Shown: in pieces, positions 1 to 11,479 of the stretch
How the letters are laid out: every line of letters starts with the position of its first letter
Position numbering within the stretch: the stretch's first letter is position 1
Source: Brachionus koreanus
Lineage: Eukaryota; Rotifera; Eurotatoria; Ploima; Brachionidae
DNA length: 25,657 nucleotides
NCBI GenBank assembly: GCA_016987375.1
Contig: PJRA01000036.1
Coordinates: forward strand, 22,924 to 48,580
Direction: 5' to 3'
Position numbers and translations under genes: made by a program
Notes under the pieces: generated by a model
What the model was told of the DNA's origin: nothing
The model's database searches: none
The model's input: only the letters and a program-made list of their open reading frames with translations

Positions 1-480
1 GAAAAATCCAAAGCACAGTTTTTATATCCGTCTTGTTTTCTCTCGAACCCACCATTCTAAAAATACTAGTCGACTAGGTGTGTAGTTTAATAGTTTAAAT
101 AGAGAAAAATATGTGTTGTTATTTTAGAATAAACATTATTTATATATTTAAATATATATGGATTTAGTGGTCTAGATCAAGCGAGCTTTCTTTAGGTTAA
201 TAGTTGAAAGCCCTCAAAATAGGTATTAATTAAATGCAGTATTTAATCTGTACAGTAATTTAACACTAACTCGATCAATTATGCTTGTTGTAGTATAGCG
301 TTGGTATTTGGAAAGGATTAAAAGATTGGTCTAGAAATCTTTACTAGTCCTAGTTTGATAGAGAAATTAAATGTCATTTTCTACATTCAATGCCCGCTTC
401 TATTTATTCACTGCACTTGGGCCATTTACATATACATATAATTTAGTTGTTGACTTGGTTTATTTAAAATAAAGAGCCTG
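1..480. other. Unassigned left edge, possibly the 3' end of an upstream gene
   Basis: No open frame of useful length is visible. The segment is slightly less A+T-rich than what follows, and its right end carries AATAAA at 468-473 followed by a T/G-rich stretch, which would suit a 3' untranslated region of a + strand gene whose coding part lies left of the window. A 12-bp perfect palindrome, CTAGTCGACTAG, sits at 66-77. Without transcript data this stays a guess. Confidence 0.2.
468..473 (+). terminator. Candidate poly(A) signal AATAAA
   Basis: AATAAA is followed about 12 bases later by a TG/T-rich segment (tgctgatgttttttattt) that resembles a downstream cleavage element. AATAAA is common by chance in DNA this A+T-rich, so support is weak. 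Confidence 0.2.
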
Positions 481-716
481 CTGATGTTTTTTATTTAAAA
501 AAAAAAAAAATATTTTCTTCAAGCTTAGACTGTGATAGCGGACAATTGTTGAAAATATAGGATTTTAAAAATAAAAATATTGATTTATGCTTTTAGAAAA
601 ATTTGAAATTAAAATTAATTTTCTAATTTTAATTATTTAGCCTAAACGCCTTGGAATAATAGCACAATCCGGTTATTCTAAAATTGGACAAGCCCGGTAG
701 AGCTTATCGAAAAATT

Positions 717-717
<1 letters not shown>

Positions 718-749
<32 letters not shown>
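718..749. repeat. (GT)16 microsatellite
   Basis: An uninterrupted dinucleotide GT tract of 32 bases. It is probably length-polymorphic. The short open frame across it (684-869) owes its VCVCVC run to this repeat and is not a gene. Confidence 0.97.
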
Positions 750-751
<2 letters not shown>

Positions 752-1520
752 AAGGAAGAAAATGATGGAAATTTTTTTTATCCAGACCTATAAACTAGTA
801 AAATATGCGCTGAAAACATTTCTTATAAATATTGATTTATTTTTGTTGATCGTGATATTCATAGTTTGATTAGAATTTACTATTAGATCTGAACTTTCTC
901 GGATAAACAAAAATCTCGAATAAATAAAACACATGTGATCAAAACGATTTTGAATAGATAAGGTCGTCGATAAATATTAAATTTTATTTAGTTAGCCTAG
1001 CGCAAAATAAAAAGCAAAAAAAAATTAAGCCTTCACGTGTAAGCACACAAAACCTAGGGCGTATTTTAGCTATACAAAGATAAATTGGACCCTCTGTTCC
1101 CTAAATAGCTTAGGGCGCTGTCAATTAAAATTATTTACTCTATCTAAATTAAAAATAATAGTAATAAATTGCTCTAATCGGAACAAGTGGCTGATTATCA
1201 TACTATTTGCCGCTATTTCTATCTCTTGAAGAAAAGAAAATTAATTTTTTTTTCTCAGATGCTTTTTTTAAATATTTTTAAAATGGAATTTAAAAGAAAA
1301 AATAATTCTAATTTTTTACTCGAGAGAGGAAAAACTTGTATTAAAAAATACTTGATAATTTTTTTCTTTCCAAAAAATTAATAGTGAAATAAATGAAATT
1401 ATTTTTTAAGAAAATAAAAATTGCATGGCTTCTCATTGAAAAAACTGGTTTCCGGGCCTCTTAAACTATTTACTAAAATTCAAGAAAAAAAATTTATTGT
1501 GTTGTCACTTCGAGATGGTA

Positions 1521-1534
1521 AGAGAGAGAGAGAG
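1521..1534. repeat. (AG)7 microsatellite
   Basis: Fourteen bases of perfect AG repeat inside a longer purine-rich stretch that continues to about 1549. Confidence 0.9.
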
Positions 1535-2152
1535 AAAAAAAGAGAAAGGTAAGCCAAGTCGATAAAAATTTCAAGTGTCAAAATTTATTTATTGTTTAAG
1601 AAAAAAAAATTATAGAAATTGAAATTGATTTTTAAACCAAACTAATTAATTAAACTAATAAGTTGGTTTGTATAAAGACTAAATAATTGAGGGATTTTTA
1701 TTATTATTAAATTTTAATTTTTCTTACTTAATCACAAGCCATAATTAACTATTATCCAGAGTGTCATAAATTTTGTTATTTTTTTTCTTTTCTTAAATAA
1801 CAATTTTATGTTTTTATTGCTGGTATTTTTTTATAGATTGAATTAAAAATTTTGGCATAATTTGTTCGAAAAGAATCCTACAAAATCACTATTTTCCTTT
1901 TCTTGATTACGTTTGTGTCCTAGCAACAAAAATTCCAATTAATAATTTTTTCTCACTTCCCATTTTGACTAGGCCAAAAAAAAACTCACGGCCTAAAATT
2001 AATTCCATAGAAAAATTAATTACCGCCTATATATATTTTTTTTTAAATGCTGTTTATTATATAACATTTTGAAAAGCAAAATAGCAACTCGATACTTTGT
2101 TGAAATATGATGCAAACAAAATATTCATGAGCTATCTATTTGCTGTAAATCG

Positions 2153-2196
2153 CTTCTCCCTCTCTTTCTTTCTTTCTCTCTCTTTCTCTTTTCTCC
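2153..2196. repeat. 44-nt pure polypyrimidine tract
   Basis: Every base on the + strand is C or T, in irregular CTTT/CTCT units. Such tracts are simple repeats that can form triplex structures. No acceptor AG with a coding region follows, so it is not read as a splice acceptor tract. Confidence 0.9.
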
Positions 2197-2382
2197 ATTG
2201 ACTTGTTTATAAAGCTCACTGTTTTGGAATTAATTTGCATTTGGTTTTAATAGTGCCCCGGTGGAATCGAGACTATTTAATACTGAAAATAATTTATTTC
2301 GTCTTGCAAAATACCCTCTGCTAACTAAGTAGATAAATTTTTAATTAAAATAAATTTGAAAAAATTTCTAGCCTGGCTCCTG

Positions 2383-2413
2383 GCATCGCATGAATGTTAG
2401 ATTCGTGCAATGC
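2383..2413 (+). other. Short strong hairpin
   Basis: GCAT-C-GCATGAAT pairs with ATTCGTGC-A-ATGC around a 5-nt loop, giving 12 base pairs (one G-T) with a single C/A mismatch, in unusually mixed-composition sequence. The stem does not extend outward enough for a microRNA precursor. Function unknown. Confidence 0.5.
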
Positions 2414-3054
2414 AGTGTACTAATCCTCTTTATATGTTTTTTTCTAGGCTTATATTAAATTTTTTGAAAAAATAATAAAAAAATTCTTTTTTTTTTTTGA
2501 AAATTTACTTTGCTTTTTAAAGAAAATTTTTCTACAAGGTTTTATTTTGTTGTGTAGAACAAGATTTTAACTTAAGTGAAAATGGAGAATAACATTTTAA
2601 ACCATTTTGCTTAAATTTAGAGATTCCATTTGCTAGTTTTGTTTTAGCTAATTTAAGAATTGTATACTCTAGCCAGGTATATTAGCAGCCCACGTCAAAC
2701 AAACTAAAAGCTTTCAATCTATATGCTCAGATTGTTTCTTTCGACTTTGATTCAGATCAATATGTTTTTAAATATTCGAATTTGAGCGCATAAGGGTTTA
2801 TTTTGCATCGAATAAAATTGTCAGAATTAAAAAAAATAAAAAAAACAAAAAGATAAAATCGTTGTTTTAGATAAGCTTTGCTTTTGCATATCGAACTAAA
2901 ACAATTAAATGAATGATTATTTGAATTAATTGTCTTATCTCAATCAGATATCGATAAGAAATTATTTCAATCTATTTAATCTAATTTGGAAATAGATAGC
3001 AATCTCGGGCTTTAGCTAGTTGCCTAAAGGCAGGCAATAGTTTTGAAAATTAAA

Positions 3055-3103
3055 GCAAACAAATGCTTTGACAAATGATAGCTTAATGGTAGTCTTTGTT
3101 TGT
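3055..3103 (+). other. Hairpin with an 8-bp perfect base, microRNA-like size
   Basis: CAAACAAA at 3056-3063 pairs perfectly with TTTGTTTG at 3095-3102, continuing inward through GCT/AGT-type pairs over a terminal region of about 20 nt. The size would suit a small precursor RNA, but neither arm matches a microRNA family I recognise, and the inner pairing is imperfect. Confidence 0.3.
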
Positions 3104-6100
3104 TGATCATATCTAAATTGAGCTTAAATTAGTTAGTTTTTTAAATAATTAAAAATAAAATTCCGAAAAATCAAAAAAAAAAAAAAATTTTTGTAAACAT
3201 TAAAGAGCAAATTGCTAGCTATTTTTTACTTTTTCATTCAAGTTTATTTCAAATGAGACCGATCGAATGAGGCCTATTTAATAGCAAATTAAAAGCTCAC
3301 TCTGTTTTCTTCATCATCAATTTAAGATTGTGTGATTATTTTTATTTACTCTTATCAATCAACTATTTAAAAATAGCTTAAAACAAAAATATTTTTATTT
3401 AAATAATACTTAATTAGGTGCTGATGATAGCCGCAGTATAGAACAAATTTCTAAATAATTTTTGTATTAAGAAACGTTACTTCACATAAATTACCAGTTG
3501 TAAATAGAAAACAATAGATCTTTGAGTTTTGAACTTGAAATCGATTATTAAATAGATGATGATGGAATCGCTTGCATTTGATAAGCTTGCTCCTAAATTC
3601 ACTAGAACCGATATTTTCTAATCCACTTTCAAACTAACACTTTTATCTAAAATACCCTCGTACCATCTAGATCATTCCACAATCAATTCATTCATTCTCT
3701 TATCTACTGATTTTATAATTGCTTTAAAATTATCTAATAGATTGAGCTTATTTTTTTATCTTGATTTCATGAAAGAACTTGTTGCATGAATTCGACAACA
3801 AGCAGATTTGAATTTATTTAAATTTACGAACTGTTTGGATCTAGTGAAATAATAGCTATATTATGATATTTAAGTATTACATAAAATCATGAAATGTTGC
3901 ACAAATAGTTTTATGCAGTTTAATACCACCTTAAAATGAACTCGAAAATCAACAAAAGTGATTAAAAAAATTTTTGACTTTAATAGACATATTCAAAATA
4001 AAAAGTATAAAATAATTTTTTTAACAGAAATTTGGGCTATTTAAATACAAATTACTAGTCAATGGATGAGCTTGGCTTAGGAAAATTTAGCTTGTTAGAA
4101 TAGGATTACGCTTTTTTAATGAATGTCAATAAAAGGTGTTTTTCAAGTCCTCCCTTCCATCCTCCACTAAAACATATCCAAAACGATTTGTAAAGAAAAA
4201 AATTCAAATAATCAAATTTCAGTTTTTGTTAGTATTTAAAAAGTAAAAGCTTTAAAAATATTAGAAGGCTTTCTCTCTCTTTTTTTATGTTGTTATTTAT
4301 TAGGTAAATTAAACTAATGAAAAACGATCATGATTCCTCTAGGATGTATCATCTTTAATGATCCAAATTTAATTCAGACGAGATTCTTAGAATAATTGTT
4401 TATTTCATTTTTAATAATATGTCAAAAAAAGTCTCTCGATTGACAAGTTTAATCCTTTGTTTAAAGACTCTTAAGACGTACCCAACAATGAGTAAGCGAA
4501 TTTTTTTTCAAATTAAAATTTTAATTAAATTTTTATGCGCACTACTATGAACCTTGTTTTTGTTGAAAATCGACTTGAGTGCCTCATTGTACAAATTAAA
4601 GTATAGAACTCACAAAAAAATTTTAAGAAGTTGTTTAACTTAAGAAATATTTATACTAATTCAAAAAAAATAAAAAAATTCTAGTTTAAATAAAAAACAA
4701 TCATTTCAGGTATAATAATTCCTGGATTTTGTTTTATTGTTAAATGTGTTTTAACTATAATAATTTGTTGTTTTATTAGAAAAAAAAAAAAACAATTTTT
4801 TCATATGTTTCACATTCGGCTAATGTATACAGAAGCTCAAATCAGTGCTTACACTTTTGCTAAAAATTGAAAAAAAAAATAAACACAAAAACATGAATTT
4901 TAGCTAACCTTAAAAACATTTTCAAACCCGGCTAAAAATTACCAAATTTAATTTTAAAATAAATGTTTGATTATTAAAATTTTTATTTGACTATTTACTA
5001 AACAATTTAAAATAGAGTAAATAGAGCTTAAATTTGCAAAAAACGCTCTCTTTAAATGCATCAATATGGCATATCCTATTGAATTCAGATACTATACGGT
5101 TCAATGCCAGTAGCTATTTATCAGTAACGCTATTTTATACTAGGTGAGGCGAAAATATCTTTTTGAAATTATAAAATGATAAGACTTGGATTTTATAGCC
5201 AATAAATGAATCATAGTTTTTGCTAACATTTGCGATGTCTTAATAAAAGATTGACATTAAATTATTCTTTGAAGTAAAGATTGAAATTTTTTTTCGAGTT
5301 TGTTTGGAATATCATAAACAAAATATTTTTCATAAAAGAAAAAAATTTGTTTAGTCTTGTATAAATCAAAATTGGAAGTATTAGTAACAAAAAAAAAAAG
5401 AGAAATAAAAAATTTTTTAATAAAAATATGTTGAATTTGCAGATTTGAAAAAAAAAATTCTAAATTTGCTCTTTAATCATTAGAAAACAGATTTTCTCTT
5501 GTTTATTCGTCTAAAAGTTTATCTATTCTCTATGGGCTAAGTTGGATTTAATTTTTGTTAATTAATGCAAGTATCCTAAAATAGATTTAAAGCTACTTTA
5601 TTTGATATTGGATTTCGAAAAATTATTTTGAAAAACAAAAAAAAATAGAAAAAAAAACCACTCTTAACTCAGCAAAAAACATCCTACGGAAAATTAATGC
5701 AAACATCGGATGTTTTTAGATTTTTAAATTTCTAATCTAACTTCAGGTTTAGTTACTTGTAATTAATTGCGAGTTAACTATACATGATTTATTATTCATT
5801 TGAGATATAGCAAAAATAAGCTCATTATCGCAGCTATTCCCCAATTAGGAATCAAACTCTAGCTTATAATTTAGATAGCCGGAAGCTTCTATTTTATATA
5901 AAAAAAAAAAACTTAATCGTTTGTTTAGAAATTACATGACTATTTTTTTACCAATTTGAAAAGAAAAAATTTAATTAATTACAATTAGTAAAAATTATTC
6001 AAATCCTAAATTGAGCATGCTAGCTTAATAATTTGAACTCAACGAGTATTTATGTCACAGTTTTAGATGATAGTTTTTTTTTTATTTTAAATTTTTTAAA

Positions 6101-9100
6101 TGTCATCCTCTGTTATAAATACTAAATAAATACCAAAAATGAGACTTGATCAAATAAACATAAAATAAAGCATTTAGACTGTTCGCCTATTTATCCATGA
6201 ATGCTTAATTTTGGTCCATGTCCTATGACCTTTAGTTTTGGTCATTTATTTCGGTTTAAAGTTAAATTAAAGTGAATTTTATTCTTAGACATTTTTATGG
6301 TCTTAAATAGTGAATTTTTTTGTTGATTATTTTGCCAAGTAACAAAGACATCAATGGTAAAAAACAATAAACTAAGGTGAAAAACAATAGAAGGCACTAA
6401 AGACTCTAGAATTCAAGATTTTACATTAAGTTTTAGAGGAGTCAAAATTGGAATTTTCAATTATTTAACAAGCCGAATTTTAAGAAATAAAAATAATTCT
6501 TTTTTTTTTACCTAACTCTAATTTTATTTGTTATTTTCAATTAATTCAAAAAAAAAAGTGTTTTTCTGAGAAAACTTAAAAAACAAATATTTTATTTTTG
6601 CTTGAATTGAAGCAGCTCTATAATAATAGGTTATTAAACATGAATTTTCGAGATTAGTATCACACATTATAACTTAGTATATATGCTTTTTAAATAAAAG
6701 AAAAAAAATTAATCAAAAAGAATTATTTTACTTAACTTTATTAAATTATTTTGCGTAGTTTGTTACCTTTTTTTCTACTTTTTTTTTCTATAAGCCCATG
6801 GATAAAATGCTAAAACTGTGTATTCGTTGATTTAAACTAGTTCTAAGTAATAAAAACAAAAATTGTAAATTTAAATTAATTTTTTTCGTCTGATTAGGTT
6901 TTTGATTTAAATGATTTTTTTCAATACAACGAATCCTTTTAATTTATTCAATTCATCTGAATAGTCAATTAACCTTGATTGAGAATATGATTCCATAAAA
7001 TCCCTTTTAAAAAAAAAATCCAAATTATCAAGTATTTTGACTAGATTTCGATTAAATATGAAAATAAAAATGATAAATTCATATGCAAATACCTCTATTA
7101 CAACAAAATAAATATCTTAAATACTAAAAATAAATGGGTAATATTCTTTAATGCTGATTTTTTGAATGCAAAATTAGATCTTTTGAAGATTAGATGTCAA
7201 TAATAATATTATTTAAACAAATTTATTTTATTCTAATTCGTTTTAAGCTTTAGTTATTATTCAAGTAAATTCAAACAAAATAAATCATTTTGCTTTCAAA
7301 TACATTAACTGAAAACAAATTAACAATCTATTTTTTAAACAATAACAATATAATTGAAGTAATTTTAATCAATTGCTTAGCTAGTTGTTAAATTTATTTA
7401 TTAAAACTTTTCTTCATATAATCCCAAATACATGATTTATCCAGGTTAAGTTTTTTTTTAATTCACTTTGTTTAATTGTTTTTTTTTTAAATATTTTTAA
7501 AAATAGATTTTGAGGATTACTTAATAAATAATTATAGGTTAAATTTTTTATTGAAGAAAATGAGTGCTGGATTACTTTTCAAATAAAATTCTAATCAAAA
7601 AAACTCTTTATTTTTATTTTAAAAAAATAGGCCGATTATTTATTGTTAATTATCTCTTTTTTACATTGCTTTGGAATTAGTTGCTCTTTTAAATGACAAA
7701 AAATTATAATTCAACAAAATTTAACGATACTTTTAAGAAACAGGCATTTCAATTTTTAAAAATATTTGCTCAAAATTATACTCAAAATAAAATTTATATA
7801 TTTTTCAGTCTTTATTCAGTCAATAAAATTTAATTCATAAAGCAAATAATAGAAAATAAAAAATTTTTTTTTAAATACCTTAAATACCTAATTTTAGGCT
7901 TAATATTTATAATAATAATTTTTTAATAATATTTAAATCAATATAAATATAAATTAATTTTATTACAATTTTTTTAAAATTTATAACAATAATAGGAAGA
8001 AAATCTTTGTTTTCCAGTTATTTTAGTTTCAAGTAGAGTTTTTGAACATAAATGAGTTTTGTCCTTGACATGATGAAAATTATATAATTTCTAGTGAATA
8101 GCTTTTTAAAAGCAGAATAATGATTGGGTTTATAATTGGCCTCTTTTGAAAATATAAAAAATTTAAGAAGCCAAAAACACTTGAGTCAAGTTGAAAAAAT
8201 TAGCCCAAAAATTAATTTTTACTCCGTCATATTGAAAAGAGATTGAGCAGAGAGAACTCAAGTATTAGCAAATAATAAATTAGCTGAATTTATTTTCTAA
8301 ACAATTCATAAAACGGTTAAATAATAATTTGTTTTTCGCTAGGCTTTCTAAAGAATTCTGTCAACGTAACATTTCAAACAAGCAATTTTAGAAAATTTAC
8401 TCAAAAAAAAAGTTAATTGTGTATGTATTGTTAATTTTACATTTAAAATTTATTTCAAATATTTTTTTATAGAAAAAAAACTTAATAATTTTTTTTTTAA
8501 CTAAATACCTAAAACTTCTGTTGCTTGATATGCTTTTTACTAAAATTATTTGAAATAATAATTTTAAAAAAATGAAACTAATATCTTCTCAATCAAAATG
8601 AATATCTTACAAAATACAAAAAAAGGGGTGGATTGTAGTTTTTGATTTCATCAATTAGTTGGTTTATTCTAGCATTTTTAAAAAGTTTTTATTTAAATTA
8701 AAGCTTAAATAAGTCTAAATTTTTTCCAAAGGATTTTTCTTGAATGGAATTTTTAAAAAAAGCACATCATTAAAGTCAAGAATTTAAAGAATATGGAAGG
8801 AAAGTAAGCTTATTAGAAAAAAAATAATTTCTTTCTATTTTATTTTGAATAAAATTATCAATTTCACTTTATTTTAAATAAATTTTCAAGCTTAAATGTT
8901 TAGCTTTTTTAATTGACAATAAAAAAAAATTTTCAGAAATAATAAAAATTTTATCAAGTCTAAAGTTTTAACTTAACTGGGTCTAATTTTCTGAAGCAAT
9001 TTACTTTAGTCCCGAGGTTAAATGATAACCTAAATCTTCGATAGCCAAATTTCTCTCATTTTTTTTCAAAATTGAGCAGAATTCGATTACAAAAAAATTT

Positions 9101-9649
9101 AAATGGAAATTTAACCTAAATTTTCACTTAAGCAAAGAACTGATTTCGAGTCAAATGTGCAAAATAAATAAAAATGCTTGATCCTATAAATTTAATGGAA
9201 TTTAAAATACTTGGAAACACGCAAAAATTAACTGAAACCAATAATATATAAATAATTAATGTATATTTGTAAAAGGAAAACTTAAAAAATCTAGATTGCA
9301 ATTTTTATTAAGTTGATGAGGCCAAGTAGATCTGGAGCCATTAGACAAAAATGTCAAATTTTTTGTTTAGCACGACATTTAATTAGAATTTATTTGTTTT
9401 CCATTGATTCTTCTTTGTGTGTTAGGTTTCCGTTTTGAGTCCTAATTTCGGACACTCATATCCCAATAAGGCCAGTCACGAAATTTTAAATATTTAAAAA
9501 ATATTCTATTTTATTATTTTGTTAATTAGTTTAGGCTTACAAATGTCTAGTTTTTTTGTTTACAAAAGAATTTTATTCTTAAATGAAAAATGTCAAAAAA
9601 TATTTTTTAGTTTAAATTCTATCTGATCTTGATCAAACAAAGCAATTTG

Positions 9650-9860
9650 ATTGATCTTTAACCAAATATTGAGACAAAAGATAAGACACCATGGTAAAGT
9701 GAACAAACCGTTTTACGCTTCGAGTAGCACGGTTCTAGTCAATCGGAAGAGACGCATATGTTCAGCTGTTTCGGATTTTCCACAGCCTCCAACTGATTTA
9801 ATTTGTTTATCTATTTGTGAAACGATTTTAATCAAAAGGCTTCTAATTTAACCAAGATTG
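9650..9860. other. Island of higher G+C with a hairpin, unidentified
   Basis: This stretch stands out from its surroundings by mixed composition. An open frame of 66 codons runs along the + strand but has no recognisable domain, and the minus strand also lacks one. A hairpin lies at 9706-9734: AACCGT pairs with ACGGTT, then TTAC with GTAG across a T/C mismatch, around a 7-nt loop. It could be a small exon, a decayed mobile-element piece or a structured RNA. Confidence 0.3.
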
Positions 9861-10449
9861 ATTAAAGATAAGTGTTTAATTAATCGAATATGTGCATCAG
9901 TGAATTGCTTGAAAAGAGTCTAAACAGCATGTTCATACTTACTTACTTAGCCTGCTCAATAAATTAAATTTTTAGCTGAAATAATTTGTTAAATTTAAGT
10001 GTTTAAAATTAAGCAGAATTTCATTCATTTTGAACTTGAAGGTCAATTGTTTTCTCTTGTTGTTTTTGCTCATAGCTATTTAACCAACAACTTGTTAGCT
10101 CTTCATCATCACTTTGTTTTTCTAACATACTTTCGATTTTCTCAACTAAGGTTCAAGTGAAAGATTAATTAATTTTTTTTTTATTTCTAAACTGTTCTTA
10201 AATATTCTATTTGTCTTTTTTAGGTTTATTAAATTATTTCGAATCAGAAAAAGTGAAAAATTGTGATTTCGAATAACAGTAATTGTTAATGTCTCTTTCG
10301 AAATGCTATAAATACATAGAATTTTAGTTTAGAAAGCATTTTTGGTCAAATTGGAAACAAAATGAACAGATAGTTTTAATTAAAAAATTTCTATTTATTT
10401 TATTAATTTAATTAAGCATCAGATAAGTAGATTATCAGAAAATAAATTG

Positions 10450-10463
10450 GTTGCCATGGTAAC
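10450..10463. promoter_or_regulatory. Perfect RFX-type X-box
   Basis: The 14-base GTTGCCATGGTAAC is an inverted repeat of two half sites (GTTGCC and GGTAAC separated by AT). It fits the X-box bound by RFX/DAF-19 winged-helix factors, which in animals mark ciliary genes. The flanks extend the symmetry (TTGGTT ... AACCAA). The nearest identified transcribed feature downstream on the + strand is the microRNA cluster about 700 bases away. No ciliary gene is visible nearby, so the regulated gene is unknown. Confidence 0.55.
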
Positions 10464-10939
10464 CAAGAACAAACAAATATATAATTGACATTTTTTTTGG
10501 TTCAATAGTTCGTAGTAATAAATGAGCATAAATTATTAATATGAATAATTGAACTCGATGTGAACTTTGAAATTATAAATTTGACTATTGGTTTTAGGCC
10601 ACGCCTTGTGTGTACACAATAAAATCATTTAACATTGATAAGTATAGAAAAACATACGAATGCATAAATCCCAATGCAAATAAGGCCAACTAAAACACAG
10701 CCAACCAATGAGAGATTAATTAGAAAAAAAATGTTGCTTATTTATAGTTCGATTTTATATCAATAAATTCTTTTTTCAAAAAATCTAGAACACTATATAT
10801 GTAGAACAATTATTCTGTATTTTTTTTTGTTTGTCCGAGGCCAAACACTATTTCGCATTTAACTTTATTTTCTTAGTCTAGTTAATTAAAAGCAAACAAA
10901 AACCAACTTAAAAAATCGATATTTTCTTCATAATTATCG

Positions 10940-11055
10940 ATTCTAAGCTCCACCCATGTTTGACCGCCCGTCTCTCCACCATTTTTTTATAGTTGTATCT
11001 TGATCACGTTCAAAATAATAAATTAACATTGGTCAATTAGATTTATGTATATATA
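10940..11055 (+). promoter_or_regulatory. Possible promoter zone ahead of the microRNA cluster
   Basis: C-rich CACCC/GC-box-like motifs (ctccaccc, gaccgccc, ctccacc) at about 10950-10980 are followed by ATTGG (reverse CCAAT) near 11030 and TATATATA at 11048-11055, about 110 bases before the first microRNA hairpin. This is a pattern reading only, with no transcription start evidence. Confidence 0.25.
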
Positions 11056-11164
11056 GTATGGCTTAGTTGATAATGGTGGCCAGTTTTTTTCGATTCATTT
11101 TATATCGTCAAAAAAATTCAGAATTTAAAATCAACCGTTTGAGAGTCAATTAATAGGCGCGTAT

Positions 11165-11230
11165 ATTAGTGTCGAGTGATGACCCTGGTTATGAAGTCAA
11201 CTCATCACCGGGTCTACACTTGCCACTAAT
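11165..11230 (+). ncRNA. mir-36: miR-36-family microRNA precursor, hairpin 1
   Basis: The 66-nt segment folds into one arm-to-arm hairpin. ATTAGTG at the base pairs with CACTAAT. AGTG pairs with CACT, GACCC with GGGTC, GGT with ACC and ATGA with TCAT, separated by 1-2 nt mismatches and one bulge, around a 7-nt loop (AGUCAAC). The 3' arm begins UCACCGGGU at 11205, so the predicted 3p mature RNA spans about 11205-11226 and has the seed CACCGGG. That seed defines the miR-35/miR-36 family of nematodes and lophotrochozoans, whose mature strand is likewise the 3p arm. It would load into Argonaute and repress mRNAs bearing CCCGGTG sites. GGCG at 11156 and CGCC at 11233 may extend the basal stem. It is the first of three tandem paralogues on one probable primary transcript. 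Confidence 0.88.
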
Positions 11231-11299
11231 TTCGCCTTCAATAAACATCAAGACAAGCCTAATGAATCAGTCCCAAAGAATGAATGCTTATGCTCAGCT

Positions 11300-11357
11300 G
11301 GTGAGGTGACACGCGGCGAATATAGCTCGCAACATATCACCGGGTAACACACTCACC
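11300..11357 (+). ncRNA. mir-36: miR-36-family microRNA precursor, hairpin 2
   Basis: GGTGAG at 11300 pairs with CTCACC at 11352. The stem continues with GTG/CAC, AC/GT, CGG/CCG-type pairs and ATAT/ATAT, interrupted by small mismatches, around a 10-nt loop (AGCUCGCAAC). The 3' arm carries UCACCGGGU from 11337, so the predicted mature RNA is about 11337-11358 with the same CACCGGG seed as its neighbours. Its downstream half (AACACACUCACC) differs from hairpins 1 and 3, making it the most diverged copy. GCTCA at 11292 and TGAGC at 11373 could close a further outer helix. It begins about 70 nt after the end of hairpin 1 and ends about 50 nt before hairpin 3. Confidence 0.86.
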
Positions 11358-11407
11358 TTTGGAGTATAATTGTGAGCTTCCAAATGTATCTAATCAGTCT
11401 TGATGCT

Positions 11408-11477
11408 CGTTCAGCAAGTGTAGCCTGAGTTATGTGGTTTAGCTTTTTCATCACCGGGTTTTCACACTTGCCAAACG
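11408..11477 (+). ncRNA. mir-36: miR-36-family microRNA precursor, hairpin 3
   Basis: GCAAGTGT at 11414-11421 pairs perfectly with ACACTTGC at 11464-11471. An outer CGTT/AACG helix lies across a 2x2 loop. Above it, CCTG pairs with TGGG-side bases and GT-AUG with CAU-AC, leaving a 14-nt terminal loop. UCACCGGGU starts at 11451, giving a predicted 3p mature RNA of about 11451-11472 with seed CACCGGG. Its 3' tail ACACUUGCCA is identical to that of hairpin 1 but is shifted by two nucleotides relative to the seed, so these two copies look like recent duplicates with an indel in the middle. Confidence 0.87.
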
Positions 11478-11479
11478 AA

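Larger units (their letters stand above)
750..9640. other. Long A+T-rich intergenic DNA, no gene seen
   Basis: Read in all frames, this stretch shows no reading frame with recognisable protein similarity, no tRNA-like clover leaf and no transposase motif. It is dominated by A- and T-runs. Exceptions are listed separately: an AG repeat, a polypyrimidine tract, and hairpins at 2383-2413 and 3055-3103. The ORF-like stretch at 1187-1381 is low complexity (K, F, N, I) and fits chance. Confidence 0.7.

Noticed and set aside
684..869. 61-codon + strand open frame
   Set aside because: It is created by the GT microsatellite and A+T-rich sequence; no family similarity.
1187..1381. 64-codon + strand open frame
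   Set aside because: Low-complexity K/F/N/I translation as expected by chance in A+T-rich DNA.
2257..2263. CCCGGTG, a seed match for the miR-36 cluster
   Set aside because: A single 7-mer in untranscribed-looking DNA is not evidence of targeting.
11281..11340. tRNA A-box-like TGCTCAGCTGG suggesting a SINE
   Set aside because: No convincing B box or cloverleaf; the bases are better explained as the 5' arm of microRNA hairpin 2 and its flank.
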